Shown in pieces: positions 1 to 9,199 of a DNA stretch of 64,000 bases (position 1 is the stretch's first letter; every line of letters starts with the position of its first letter). The notes beneath the pieces are model-generated. The model worked only from the letters and a program-made list of their open reading frames with translations, was not told the DNA's origin and did no database searches. The DNA comes from Scleromatobacter humisilvae (GTDB lineage: Bacteria > Pseudomonadota > Gammaproteobacteria > Burkholderiales > Burkholderiaceae_C), in the NCBI RefSeq assembly GCF_023231945.1, contig NZ_JAJLJH010000010.1, positions 124,001 to 188,000 on the forward strand, given 5' to 3'. The position numbers and the translations under genes are program-made.

Positions 1-909
<909 letters not shown>

Positions 910-919
910 CTAGTTGTTT

Positions 920-1918
920 TCAGAAAGGGTCTTGGCCCTCGGTGGTGGGATTGCCGCGGGCGCGGTTGATGGTCGCCTCGAGGGCATCGACGAAGACCTT
1001 GGCCACGTCGAAGCCGGTCTGGTCGGTGATTTCCTGGAAGCAGGTCGGGCTGGTGACGTTGATCTCGGTGAGCGTCTCGCCGATCACGTCGAGGCCGATC
1101 AGCAGCAGCCCGCGCTTGGCGAGCTTCGGGCCGATGACGCCGGCGATCTCGCGCTCGCGCGGCGTGATCTCGCGCGCCACGCCCAGGCCGCCGGCGGCCA
1201 GGTTGCCCCGCACCTCGCTGCCTTGCGGGATACGGGCCAAGGTATGCGGCACGGCCTTGCCGTCGATGACCAGCACGCGCTTGTCGCCGTCGGCGATCTC
1301 GGGCACGAACTTCTGCACCATGATGGTCTGCGCGCCGCCGACGTTGAGCGTCTCGACGATGCTGCCGAGGTTCATGCCGTTGTCGGTCACGCGGAAGATG
1401 CCGGCGCCGCCCATGCCGTCGAGCGGCTTCAGGATGATGTCCCGGTGCTCGGCGTGGAACGCCCGCACGTCCGCGGCCGAGCGCGTGACGAGCGTGGGCG
1501 CGATGAACTGCGGGAACTCGAGGATCGCGAGCTTCTCCGGATGGTCGCGCAGCGCGGCCGGCGAATTCAGCACCAGCGCGCCGTCGCGCTCGGCGTGCGT
1601 CAGCAGGTGCGTCGCGTAGAAGTACTCGCTGTCGAACGGCGGATCCTTGCGCATCAGCACGGCGTCGAACTCGGCGACGACCACCGTCTCCGGGCCGGTC
1701 GTCGTGTACCAGGCCTCGTGGCTGTGGCCCTCGACGCCGGTCAGCACGATCGGCAGCGCGCGCGCCTGCACGCGGCCGCCGCGCTGCCAGCTCAGGTCGA
1801 CCGGCCGCGTGGCCCACAGCGTGTGGCCGCGCCTGCTCGCCTCGCGCATCATCGCGAAGGTCGAGTCCTTGTAGATCTTGAACGAGTCGAGCGGATCGGC
1901 GACGAACAGCAGCTTCAT
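920..1918 (-). CDS. gshB: Glutathione synthetase
   Basis: This 332-residue protein catalyses ATP-dependent joining of gamma-glutamylcysteine and glycine, the last step of glutathione synthesis, in the cytosol. It begins MKLLFVADPLDSFKIYKDST, the standard GshB start, and carries the ATP-grasp region with ILKPLDGMGGAGIF near residues 155-168 and the metal-binding end INVTSPTCFQEI near the C-terminus. The E. coli enzyme has 316 residues. The frame stays open 61 codons further upstream, but the ATG at 1918 matches the family start. The glutamate-cysteine ligase gene gshA, often next to gshB in Burkholderiales, is not in the window; benE lies upstream instead. Confidence 0.95.
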   Translation of the reverse strand: MKLLFVADPLDSFKIYKDSTFAMMREASRRGHTLWATRPVDLSWQRGGRVQARALPIVLTGVEGHSHEAWYTTTGPETVVVAEFDAVLMRKDPPFDSEYFYATHLLTHAERDGALVLNSPAALRDHPEKLAILEFPQFIAPTLVTRSAADVRAFHAEHRDIILKPLDGMGGAGIFRVTDNGMNLGSIVETLNVGGAQTIMVQKFVPEIADGDKRVLVIDGKAVPHTLARIPQGSEVRGNLAAGGLGVAREITPREREIAGVIGPKLAKRGLLLIGLDVIGETLTEINVTSPTCFQEITDQTGFDVAKVFVDALEATINRARGNPTTEGQDPF

Positions 1919-2045
1919 GGAGACACCTGGGTGGCGTGCGCGCGCGTGACGCGCGGGCGGGAAGGGAGGCGCCACGAGCGAGTCGCGGCGATGCGGACGC
2001 GAGATGATCGCGCGCCGGGCGCCGACGTCGCGTCGGCAGGGCCTT

Positions 2046-3218
2046 TCAGCGCGGGGGCGGCGCGGAAGTCCGGAAGTGTTGCACACCCAGCGCGACGGCA
2101 CCGGCCATCACGCCCCAGAACGGCGCGCCGATGCCGGCGAGCGTCACGCCCGACAGCGTCACGAGGAAGGTGATGGCGGCGGCGTCGCGATGCTTCTCGA
2201 CCGCCAGCGCCGATGCCAGCGCGCCCGCGATCGTGCCCAGCAGCGCCAGCCCGGCCACGGCCACGACCAGCGCGTGCGGGAACGCGGCCATCAGCCCGAC
2301 GACCGCGCCGCCGCCCAGTCCGATCAGCAGGTAGCAGATGCCCGCGGCCAGCGGCGCGATATAGCGGCGCCTCGGATCGGGATGCGCCTCCGGGCCCATG
2401 CAGATCGCCGCGGTGATCGCCGCCAGGTTGATGCCGAACGAGCCGAACGGCGCGAGCAGCAGCGTCGCGAGGCCGGTGCTGGCGATCACCGGCGACACCG
2501 GCGCCGTCACGCCCGCCGCCCGCTGCGCGGCCACGCCCGGCAGGTTCTGCGACGCCATCGTCACGAGGAACAGCGGCAGCCCCAGGCCGATCGCCGCGGC
2601 GAGGCTGAACTCCGGCATCACGAACTGCGGCCGCGCCCAGCCCCACTGCACGCCGGCCAGCGCGATGCGGCCCGAGAACCCGGCGATCGCGATGCCCGCC
2701 AGCAGCACGCCCGGCACCGCGAAGCGCGGCCAGAAGCGCCGGCCCAGCACGAACACGAGCGCCATCGTGGCGACGAGCGCCGCGTCGCCGCGCGCGGCCA
2801 GCGCGGCGTCGAGGCCGAAGCGCGTCAGCACGCCGGCCAGCAGCGCGGCGGCGATCGCGACCGGCACGCGATCCATCAGCCGCTCGAACAGGCCCGACGC
2901 ACCGGCGATGGTGATCAGCACCGCCGAGACGATGAACGCCCCCGTCGCGACGGGCAGCGTCATGCCGTGCGTGGCCGCGAGCAGCGCGGCGCCCGGCGTC
3001 GACCAGGCCGTGAGCACCGGCTGGCGATACCACAGCGACAGGCCGATGCTGGTCAGACCGGTGCCCACGCCCAGCGCCCACATCCACGAGGTCGTCTGCT
3101 CCGGCGTCGCGCCCAGGCCTTGCGCTGCCTGGAACACGATCGCCACCGAGCTCGTGAAGCCGACGAGCACCGCGATGAAACCGGCGACGACGGCCGAGAA
3201 CGAGACATCCTTGAGCAT
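2046..3218 (-). CDS. benE: BenE-family benzoate/H+ symporter-like permease
   Basis: A 390-residue inner-membrane protein with about 11-12 hydrophobic segments over its whole length. The N-terminal pattern (SAVVAGFIAVLVGFTSSVAI, then LSLWYRQPVLTAWSTPGAAL) and the segment PFGSFGINLAAITAAICMG are hallmarks of the BenE family. Characterised BenE imports benzoate with protons, but many members sit away from benzoate genes, as here, and have unknown substrates. The start at 3218 (MLKDVSFSAVV) is preferred to a codon 36 bases upstream that adds a glycine- and arginine-rich tail. It runs in the same direction as gshB after a 127-base gap. Confidence 0.85.
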   Translation of the reverse strand: MLKDVSFSAVVAGFIAVLVGFTSSVAIVFQAAQGLGATPEQTTSWMWALGVGTGLTSIGLSLWYRQPVLTAWSTPGAALLAATHGMTLPVATGAFIVSAVLITIAGASGLFERLMDRVPVAIAAALLAGVLTRFGLDAALAARGDAALVATMALVFVLGRRFWPRFAVPGVLLAGIAIAGFSGRIALAGVQWGWARPQFVMPEFSLAAAIGLGLPLFLVTMASQNLPGVAAQRAAGVTAPVSPVIASTGLATLLLAPFGSFGINLAAITAAICMGPEAHPDPRRRYIAPLAAGICYLLIGLGGGAVVGLMAAFPHALVVAVAGLALLGTIAGALASALAVEKHRDAAAITFLVTLSGVTLAGIGAPFWGVMAGAVALGVQHFRTSAPPPR

Positions 3219-3414
3219 GGCCCGAAGGGTACCCGACCGTCCGCCACCGCCCATCCGTGTAGGACAAACGGAAACAGACGCGTCGGTCCACCCCGGATGT
3301 GGCCGCCATTCTCACGTTCTGACGCAACTCGGCACGTTGGCTGACATCCCGCGGCACAGCTCGCACGTTTAATCGGTGTCAGCCCGACAAGACGGGCACG
3401 AAGAGGACAACGAC

Positions 3415-4107
3415 ATGAACACCACCACTCCCAACACGCCGTCCGCCGGCGGCATCCACCGCGGCGTCTGGATCGGCGGCGGCCTGATGGCCCTGACGAT
3501 CATCGCGCTCGCGACCACGCTGGTCGTCAAGAACAATGACGCGGTGCCCGACCAGGCCACCAGCGCCACGGCGGCCGGCACGTCCGCGCCGCTGGTCGCC
3601 GCCAACATGACGCCGTCCAACGACCCGTCGTCGGCCAACCAGCCCGCCGGGACGACGCCCGCGCCGATCGTCAACGAATCGACGCGCCCGGCGCACTACA
3701 CGCCGGCGCCGGTGCATCACGCGACCGCGCACGACAACGCGCCGCAACAGGTCGCCGCCGCGCCAGTCTGCGCGAGCTGCGGCGTGGTCGAGGGCTACAG
3801 CGCCGTCAAGATCCAGGGCCAGAACAACGGCGTCGGCGCTGTGGCCGGCGGCCTGGGCGGCGCGCTGGTGGGCAGCAAGATCGGCGGCCGCGGCAACCAC
3901 ACGGTCGGCGGCATCGTCGGCGCGATCGGCGGCGGCCTGCTGGGCAACGCGATCGAGTCGCACGAGCGCACCGTCACCGAGTACGACGTGCGCGTGCGCA
4001 TGGAAGACGGTTCGACCCGCACCGTGCGCCAGGCGGCGGTACCCAACGTCGGCCAGCGCGTGAACGTCGAAGGACACACGCTGCATGCCATCGACGGCCA
4101 GGGCTGA
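3415..4107 (+). CDS. Glycine-zipper 2TM domain membrane-anchored protein
   Basis: This 230-residue protein has one N-terminal membrane segment (about residues 17-37, IGGGLMALTIIALATTLVV), then a low-complexity Ala/Thr/Pro/His-rich stretch to about residue 115, then a glycine-zipper region (GAVAGGLGGALVG and GGIVGAIGGGLLGNAI, about residues 142-180) and a basic beta-rich tail with a TVTEYDVRVRMEDGSTRTV motif. The C-terminal part resembles the SlyB/17-kDa surface antigen group, but no lipobox is present, so it is probably anchored in the inner membrane and exposed to the periplasm. The ATG at 3415 has AAGAGGAC 8-14 bases before it. A strong terminator follows. The precise role is unknown; envelope integrity is the usual inference. 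Confidence 0.78.
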   Translation: MNTTTPNTPSAGGIHRGVWIGGGLMALTIIALATTLVVKNNDAVPDQATSATAAGTSAPLVAANMTPSNDPSSANQPAGTTPAPIVNESTRPAHYTPAPVHHATAHDNAPQQVAAAPVCASCGVVEGYSAVKIQGQNNGVGAVAGGLGGALVGSKIGGRGNHTVGGIVGAIGGGLLGNAIESHERTVTEYDVRVRMEDGSTRTVRQAAVPNVGQRVNVEGHTLHAIDGQG

Positions 4108-4127
4108 TCCGCTTTGCCGAATGACGA

Positions 4128-4151
4128 CGGCCCGCGACGCGGGCCGTTTTT
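4128..4151 (+). terminator. Rho-independent terminator after the glycine-zipper gene
   Basis: A perfect 8-bp stem (CGGCCCGC / GCGGGCCG) with loop GAC is followed by five T. It lies 20 bases after the stop codon and also separates this gene from the convergent exporter gene. Confidence 0.85.
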
Positions 4152-4154
4152 CGT

Positions 4155-4919
4155 TCAGTGCGGGAAGAACCCGTCGTATGCCGTCTTCAGGATCAGCGCC
4201 GACACGACCACGATGAACACGATGCGCACGAAGCCCGCCCCGCGCGCGAGCGCCAGGCGCGTGCCCATCAGGCTGCCGGCGACGTTGGCCACGGCCAGCA
4301 CCGCGGCGACGTGCCACCACACGTGGCCGGTCGCCGCGAACAGGATCAGCGCCGCCAGGTTGGTGGCGGTGTTGAGCATCTTGGCGGCGGCCGATGCGTG
4401 CAGGAAGTCGTAGCCGAGCACGCGCACGAACAGGAACACGAAGAAGCTGCCGGTGCCCGGCCCGAAGAAGCCGTCGTAGAAGCCGATGGCCAGGCCGATG
4501 ACGCCGGCGACGCGTGCCTCGGCGGAGCCGACGTGGCGTGGCGTGTGCTCGCGCCCGAGCTGCTTCTTGGCGACCGTGTAGAGCAGGATCGCAAGCAGCA
4601 CGAACGGCAGCGCGCGCTTGAGCGGCCCGGCGCTGACCAGCGTCACGACGTACGCGCCCCCGAAGCTGCCGGCCAGGGCGCCGGCCATGCCCCAGGCCAT
4701 CGTCAGGCGCGCGAGCGTCACGCGGCGCGCGAACTGCACCGCCGCCCAAGCCGTGCCCCAGATGGCGCCGCCCTTGTTGGTGCCGAACAGCGTCGCCGGG
4801 ACGGCGTTCGGATAGGTGGCAAACAAGGCCGGCACGAGCACCAGGCCGCCACCACCCACCACCGCATCCACGAAGCCGGCTAGGCCGGACGCTACCGCCA
4901 CCACCACGAGATCGATCAT
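4155..4919 (-). CDS. TSUP family exporter (TauE/SafE-like)
   Basis: A 254-residue inner-membrane protein with about eight hydrophobic segments and the duplicated TauE/SafE motifs: GLAGFVDAVVGGGGLVLVP near residues 12-30, and IGFYDGFFGPGTGSFF with the downstream asparagine-rich segment KMLNTATNLAALI in the second half. Members export sulfite, sulfoacetate or other small organic anions, but the substrate cannot be read from sequence. The ATG at 4919 (MIDLVVVAVASG) is preferred to an upstream continuation of 70 codons that reads through a structured leader region. No sulfur-metabolism genes are adjacent. Confidence 0.85.
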   Translation of the reverse strand: MIDLVVVAVASGLAGFVDAVVGGGGLVLVPALFATYPNAVPATLFGTNKGGAIWGTAWAAVQFARRVTLARLTMAWGMAGALAGSFGGAYVVTLVSAGPLKRALPFVLLAILLYTVAKKQLGREHTPRHVGSAEARVAGVIGLAIGFYDGFFGPGTGSFFVFLFVRVLGYDFLHASAAAKMLNTATNLAALILFAATGHVWWHVAAVLAVANVAGSLMGTRLALARGAGFVRIVFIVVVSALILKTAYDGFFPH

Positions 4920-4989
4920 GGCGACATTATCGATGCGCCTCGGCAATGGGCCGGGACGGGCGGAAACGCGCGAACCGCGCCCCAGAAAG

Positions 4990-5022
4990 GACAAAAGGGC
5001 GCGGCCTGTTGGCTGCGCCCTT
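4990..5022 (-). terminator. Intrinsic terminator in the 330-base gap, leftward
   Basis: On the minus strand a 12-bp stem (AAGGGCGCAGCC / GGCCGCGCCCTT, one G-T pair) closes a 4-base loop and is followed by TTTTG then TCCTTT. It lies 228 bases after the GMC oxidoreductase stop and 71 bases before the start of the TauE/SafE gene. It could end the oxidoreductase transcript, end a small RNA, or act as an attenuator in the exporter leader. Confidence 0.7.
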
Positions 5023-5147
5023 CGTCTGTTCTGTCCGGCAGTCGCTGACTCCAGCGCCGCCTGCCTGGCTCGATCAGCGTTCGAGCCGGCGTTTATGTCT
5101 CCTCGTACCCCCTTCAGAGTCACGCGCACCTTGTGGGTGCATATGAC
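4990..5147 (-). ncRNA. Candidate small RNA or structured leader
   Basis: The gap 4920-5249 has no convincing gene. On the minus strand a good -10 box (TATACT, 5153-5158) would start RNA near 5147. The RNA would contain a perfect 7-bp hairpin (GGCTCGA, 7-base loop, TCGAGCC, 5067-5087) and end at the strong terminator at 4990-5022, giving a product of about 155 bases. A clear -35 box was not found. A 22-codon open frame from an ATG near 5142 exists but has no ribosome-binding site. It could instead be an attenuated leader of the exporter gene. No known RNA family was recognised. Confidence 0.35.
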
Positions 5148-5249
5148 AAGAAAGTATATGCACTGTATGGGCGCGCTGTAGCGCTGCCCATCGGGGGTTT
5201 CCCGCTGTCACAATGCACCAACATCGTTCAGCCGACGTTCATGCGATGT

Positions 5250-7022
5250 TCAGGTCGTGACTTTTTCGAGGGTCCATTCGGCGGCGCGCTCCGCGATCAT
5301 CAGCGTCGGCGAGTTGGTGTTGCCGCTGGTGATGTCCGGCATCACGCTGGCGTCGACCACGCGCAGTCCGGCGACGCCGCGCACGCGCAGGCGCGAGTCG
5401 AGCACGGCGTCCGGCTCGTTGTCGCGGCCCATGCGGCAGGTGCCGACCGGGTGGAAGATGGTCGTCCCGATGTCGCCGGCCAGGCGGGCGAGCTCGTCGT
5501 CGGTCTCGTACTGCGTGCCGGGCTTGACCTCGCGCGGATGGAACGCCGCCAGCGCGGGTTGTGCCGCGATGCGTCGCGTCAGCCGCAGCGAATCGGCGGC
5601 GACGCGGCGATCGCCCTCGGTGGCGAGGTAGCGCGGCGCGATCCTCGGCGGCTGCGCCGGGTCCGCCGACGCGATGTGCACCTCGCCGCGCGACTCCGGG
5701 TTGAGGTTGCAGACACTGGCCGTGAACGCCTCGAACGCATGCAGCGGCTCGCCGAAGGCGTCGAGCGACAAGGGCTGCACGTGGTACTCGAGGTTGGCCC
5801 AGCGTCTCGATGGATCCGAGCGCGTGAAGGCGCCGAGCTGCGAGGGCGCCATGCTCATCGGACCGCTGCGCGAGAGCGCGTATTCGGCCGCGATGCGCGC
5901 CTTGCCCACCAGCGTGGCCGACAGCGTGTTGAGCGTGCGCGTGTTGTCAACGGCGAACACCGCGCGCACCTGCAGGTGGTCCTGCAGGTTGCCGCCGACG
6001 CCGGGCAGCTCGTGGCGCGGCGTCACTCCGGCCGCCTTCAGGCGCGCGCCATCGCCGATGCCCGAGAGCTGCAGGATCTGCGGCGAGCCGATCGCCCCGG
6101 CCGCCAGCAGCACCTCGCCGCGGCAGCGCACCTGCACCGGCGCGTCGCTGCCGATGCGCAGCTCGACGCCGCGCGCGGCGAGCTGGCCGGGCTCGCCCTC
6201 GAGGATCAGCCGCGTGACGTGCGCGCCCGTCAGCACCTGCAAGTTCGCGCGCTTCAGCGCCGGCCGCAGGAAGGCCTTGGCCGCGTTCCAGCGCACGCCG
6301 CGGCGCTGGTTGACCTCGAAATAGCCCACGCCTTCGTTGTCGCCGCGATTGAAGTCGTCGATGGCCGGGATGCCGGCCTGCACCGCGGCCTGCGCGAAGG
6401 CGTCAAGGATGGGCCACGACAAGCGCTGCTTCTCGACGCGCCATTCGCCGCCGCTGCGGCGTCCGCTCGCATCGTGGCCCGGGCCGGCGTGCAGCGGCGG
6501 GGCGTCGCCGCGCCAGTGGTCCTCGTGGCGCAGGAAGTAGGGCAGGCAGGCCTCCCATCGCCAGGCCGGGTCGCCGGTGCGCTGGGCCCAGCCGTCGTAG
6601 TCGCGTGCCTGGCCGCGCATGTAGATCATGCCGTTGATGCTGGACGAGCCGCCCAGCACCTTGCCGCGCGGATAGCGCAGCACGCGGCCGTTGAGGCCCG
6701 GGTCGGGCTCGGTCTTGTACAGCCAGTCGGTGCGCGGGTTGCCGATGCAATACAGGTAGCCGACCGGGATGTGGATCCAGTGGTAGTCGTCGCGCCCGCC
6801 GGCCTCGACCAGCAGCACGCGGTGGCGCGGATCCGCCGACAGCCGGTTGGCCAGCAGGCAGCCGGCGGTGCCGGCGCCGATCACGATGAAGTCGAACGGG
6901 TCGCCGAGGTGCATGGAGGCGCATCTTAGCGAGGCGGGGGTGTCCTTGTCGTGCTCGCTGGACCACATGCTGAACCAGGCGTCCAGCCACGAGGCGTCGC
7001 GCCGGCGCGCGGCGGCGGTCAT
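5250..7022 (-). CDS. GMC family FAD-dependent oxidoreductase (choline dehydrogenase-like)
   Basis: A 590-residue flavoenzyme of the glucose-methanol-choline family. The ADP-binding motif (DFIVIGAGTAGCLLANRLS) begins near residue 43; GMC signature 1 (GKVLGGSSSINGMIYMRG) is near residue 120. The C-terminal catalytic His-Asn pair is present (FHPVGTC and SGNTNSPT). Members oxidise alcohols to aldehydes and pass electrons to quinones or oxygen; the substrate here is unknown. The first ATG overlaps the stop of the upstream membrane gene as ATGA, suggesting translational coupling; a later ATG at 6914 (MHLGDPFDFIV) would give the more usual short N-terminus. It is the last gene of the creD cluster. 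Confidence 0.88.
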   Translation of the reverse strand: MTAAARRRDASWLDAWFSMWSSEHDKDTPASLRCASMHLGDPFDFIVIGAGTAGCLLANRLSADPRHRVLLVEAGGRDDYHWIHIPVGYLYCIGNPRTDWLYKTEPDPGLNGRVLRYPRGKVLGGSSSINGMIYMRGQARDYDGWAQRTGDPAWRWEACLPYFLRHEDHWRGDAPPLHAGPGHDASGRRSGGEWRVEKQRLSWPILDAFAQAAVQAGIPAIDDFNRGDNEGVGYFEVNQRRGVRWNAAKAFLRPALKRANLQVLTGAHVTRLILEGEPGQLAARGVELRIGSDAPVQVRCRGEVLLAAGAIGSPQILQLSGIGDGARLKAAGVTPRHELPGVGGNLQDHLQVRAVFAVDNTRTLNTLSATLVGKARIAAEYALSRSGPMSMAPSQLGAFTRSDPSRRWANLEYHVQPLSLDAFGEPLHAFEAFTASVCNLNPESRGEVHIASADPAQPPRIAPRYLATEGDRRVAADSLRLTRRIAAQPALAAFHPREVKPGTQYETDDELARLAGDIGTTIFHPVGTCRMGRDNEPDAVLDSRLRVRGVAGLRVVDASVMPDITSGNTNSPTLMIAERAAEWTLEKVTT

Positions 7023-7333
7023 TCGCAGCCTCCGTGCATGAACAGGTCCATCACCATGAGCGCCGCGGGGATCGAGAGCAGCAACAGGACGGCGACGCCG
7101 ACCTCGGCGACGGCGTCGCGATAGTCGAACCGGAACCAGGAGACCAGCGCCATCCCGAGCGAGTACACCGCGCCCAGCAGCTGCAGGCCGATGCCGGGAA
7201 GCAGCAGCAGGCCGGCCCAGTCGTCGTTGCAGACGGCGCTCAGCCCGCTGCCTGCCGCCACCACGAGGAATGCGGCGGTGATCGCGTAGCGGATCCAGGC
7301 CCGGCGCCAGCGCGGGAAGGATGTCGCGGTCAT
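7019..7333 (-). CDS. Small membrane protein, function unknown
   Basis: A 104-residue protein with three predicted membrane segments (about residues 15-35, 40-62 and 74-96) and a short charged N-terminus (MTATSFPRWRRAWIRY). No family was recognised. Its ATG overlaps the stop of the gene before it, and its stop overlaps the ATG of the GMC oxidoreductase gene, each by four bases, so all are probably translated from one message starting at creD. Codon third positions are as GC-rich as in neighbours, which supports real coding. A membrane partner or electron-transfer role for the oxidoreductase is only a guess from position. Confidence 0.72.
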   Translation of the reverse strand: MTATSFPRWRRAWIRYAITAAFLVVAAGSGLSAVCNDDWAGLLLLPGIGLQLLGAVYSLGMALVSWFRFDYRDAVAEVGVAVLLLLSIPAALMVMDLFMHGGCE

Positions 7334-7689
7334 CGCGCGCCCGCCGCGGCAGGCGGCGCCTCTGCGGCCGAGGCGTCCTCCAGCGTCGCCGGATGCGCGT
7401 GGCCGACCTTCATCAGCGTCGCCGCGGCGGCGACCAGCGCGGCCGCCAGCAGCAGCGCGCCCAGCGCCTCGCGCCAGCGCCCGCGCGCGGCGCGCACGCT
7501 CGCGCGCGCCCCGGCGTGCGCCGCGAGCAGCAGGTCGACGACGCCGGCCAGCGCGATCCACGCATGCAGCGGCGCCGACCATCCCGGCACCGCGCGCAGG
7601 ATCACGGCGACCAGCGCGACGAAGATCGCGATCAGCACGTGCGCCGTCCACCAGTCGCCGTCGCCGGCCGCGGGCTCGCGCGCAATCAC
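7330..7689 (-). CDS. Small membrane protein, GTG start
   Basis: A 119-residue protein starting at a GTG that overlaps the creD stop (GTGA), and ending in an ATGA overlap with the next gene. It has three or four hydrophobic stretches (about residues 17-34, 40-58 and 75-92) and a polar Ala/Pro/Glu-rich tail. No family was recognised. The GTG is chosen because no ATG precedes the first membrane segment in frame and because the overlap matches the pattern of this cluster. Confidence 0.7.
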   Translation of the reverse strand: MIAREPAAGDGDWWTAHVLIAIFVALVAVILRAVPGWSAPLHAWIALAGVVDLLLAAHAGARASVRAARGRWREALGALLLAAALVAAAATLMKVGHAHPATLEDASAAEAPPAAAGAR

Positions 7690-9107
7690 GACGCGATCTC
7701 CCGCGCGTCGCGTGCGCCGGCGTTCGTCCTCAGCCGCGCGAACAGCGCGTACCAGTCGATCCGCCGCGTCAGCATCATCACCGTGGCGAGCGCCGCGAAC
7801 AGCATCACCGAGCCGATGACCAGCGCGTTCTGTTCCATCTGCAGCAGCGCGTACAGCAGGCCGTAAAGCAGCGCGATGCCGATGCCGAACAGCAGGCCCG
7901 CGAGCCGGCGTCCCAGCATGGACGTCGCGTAGGCCCCCAGCAGCAGCGCGCACGCCAAGGCCGCCGCGGCGTAGGCCTGCTCGAACGGCAGGTGCTCCGA
8001 CAGCGACAGCAGCAACAGGAAGAACAGCGACAGCGCCAGGCCCACCAGTGCGTACTGCACCGGGTGCACGCGGCGGCCCGACAGCACCTCGATCAGGCCG
8101 ACGGCGACGAAGGTCAGCACGATGAACAGCAGGTCGTACTTGATCGCGCGGTCGCTCAGCACGTAGGGGTTGATCGGGTCGATGAAGGCCACGCTCATCA
8201 GGTCGAGGCACTTGTCGGACTTCGCACTGCCGTCCTCGGCATAGTCGCCCCCGCCCGCGGCCGGCGCACACAGGCTCAGCGCGCGACGGATGTCGGTCGG
8301 CGCCGTGGTGGCGAAGGCCGACAGGTTCCAGCTGGCGTCGAATCCGTTGGCGCGCACGTCGCGCGTCGCGGGCAGGAACTGGCCGCCGAAGGACGGGTGC
8401 GGCCAATCCGAATGCAGCGTCCAGTGCGTGCTGCCGGCCGCTGGCACCCAAGCCAGCTGGCCGGTGCCCACGAGGTCGAGGTCGATGTGCACGGCCATCG
8501 CCTGGACGGCGGCCTCGTCGACGCGCGCCGCCGGCAGCCTCGTGTGCAATCCGCTCGCGTACGCGGAGCCGGCGGTGCCGGGCTCGACCGCCTGCGCGTG
8601 GCCGTCGATGGTGATGGGGGCGCTCAGCGCGCCGCGCACGTCGGACACGCTCACCAGCAGCACGGGCGCATCGCACGTGAGGCGCCCGCCAGGGTGCTCG
8701 GCGTGCGGCTGCAGCGGCGCGAGGTGGGTGAACTCGGCGTCGACCGCGAAGCGGCCCTTCCACGCGTTGACCTTGAACAGGCCGCGCCACATCGGGTCGG
8801 CCTGGGTCGTCGCCGCAATGGACAGGCGATCGGGCACCTGCTGCAGCCGGAAGTCGCGCGACGCCGCCGCGACCGTACGGTTGGCGCCCTCGCCGACCAC
8901 CGACTCCCACGACTCGGAGCAGGCGCGCTCCAGGACCGGCCCGAGGATCGCCTGCGCCGCGGCGTGCGAGTGCTCGACGCTGCGCACGGCCTCTTCGCCG
9001 CGAGCCTTGCGCTCGTAGACCAGGCCCTCGATGCGCATCAGCACGACCATCAACATCAGGCCCACGAGCGCGATCGCGCCCACCTTGGCCAGCAACGGAA
9101 ACTTCAT
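7686..9107 (-). CDS. creD: Inner-membrane protein CreD
   Basis: A 473-residue member of the CreD (Cet) family. It has one N-terminal membrane helix (about residues 7-25), a large periplasmic beta-rich domain with the conserved Cre-family pattern of DVRGALSAPITIDG and SFGGQFLPATRDV, and six C-terminal helices starting near residue 300 (LLFIVLTFVAVGLIEVLSG). E. coli CreD has 450 residues and is induced by CreBC; its loss affects envelope integrity and beta-lactam response. The start at 9107 has GGAGGA seven bases upstream. Its promoter region carries CreB-box-like repeats and it lies directly after creC. Confidence 0.9.
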   Translation of the reverse strand: MKFPLLAKVGAIALVGLMLMVVLMRIEGLVYERKARGEEAVRSVEHSHAAAQAILGPVLERACSESWESVVGEGANRTVAAASRDFRLQQVPDRLSIAATTQADPMWRGLFKVNAWKGRFAVDAEFTHLAPLQPHAEHPGGRLTCDAPVLLVSVSDVRGALSAPITIDGHAQAVEPGTAGSAYASGLHTRLPAARVDEAAVQAMAVHIDLDLVGTGQLAWVPAAGSTHWTLHSDWPHPSFGGQFLPATRDVRANGFDASWNLSAFATTAPTDIRRALSLCAPAAGGGDYAEDGSAKSDKCLDLMSVAFIDPINPYVLSDRAIKYDLLFIVLTFVAVGLIEVLSGRRVHPVQYALVGLALSLFFLLLLSLSEHLPFEQAYAAAALACALLLGAYATSMLGRRLAGLLFGIGIALLYGLLYALLQMEQNALVIGSVMLFAALATVMMLTRRIDWYALFARLRTNAGARDAREIAS

Positions 9108-9162
9108 CGTTCGCTCCTCCTGCGCCATGCCGGCGCGACAGCCGCGACGATGCCGTCAGGCT

Positions 9163-9198
9163 GTGAGGACGCGATGAGGTTTGTGTGGCGAGCGTGAA
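9163..9198 (-). promoter_or_regulatory. CreB-box-like repeats before creD
   Basis: The known CreB operator of E. coli is TTCAC, six bases, TTCAC. On the minus strand, four similar pentamers occur: TTCAC (9194-9198), CACAC (9183-9187), CTCAT (9174-9178) and CTCAC (9163-9167). Each pair is spaced exactly 11 bases start to start. Only one pentamer is a perfect match, so this is a degenerate candidate. The location, 56-91 bases before the creD start, fits an activator site. Confidence 0.4.
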
Positions 9199-9199
9199 G

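Noticed and set aside
5130-5250. A 22-codon open frame on the minus strand with ATG near 5142.
   Set aside because: It has no ribosome-binding site and lies only a few bases from the likely transcript start; I kept the region as a possible RNA instead.
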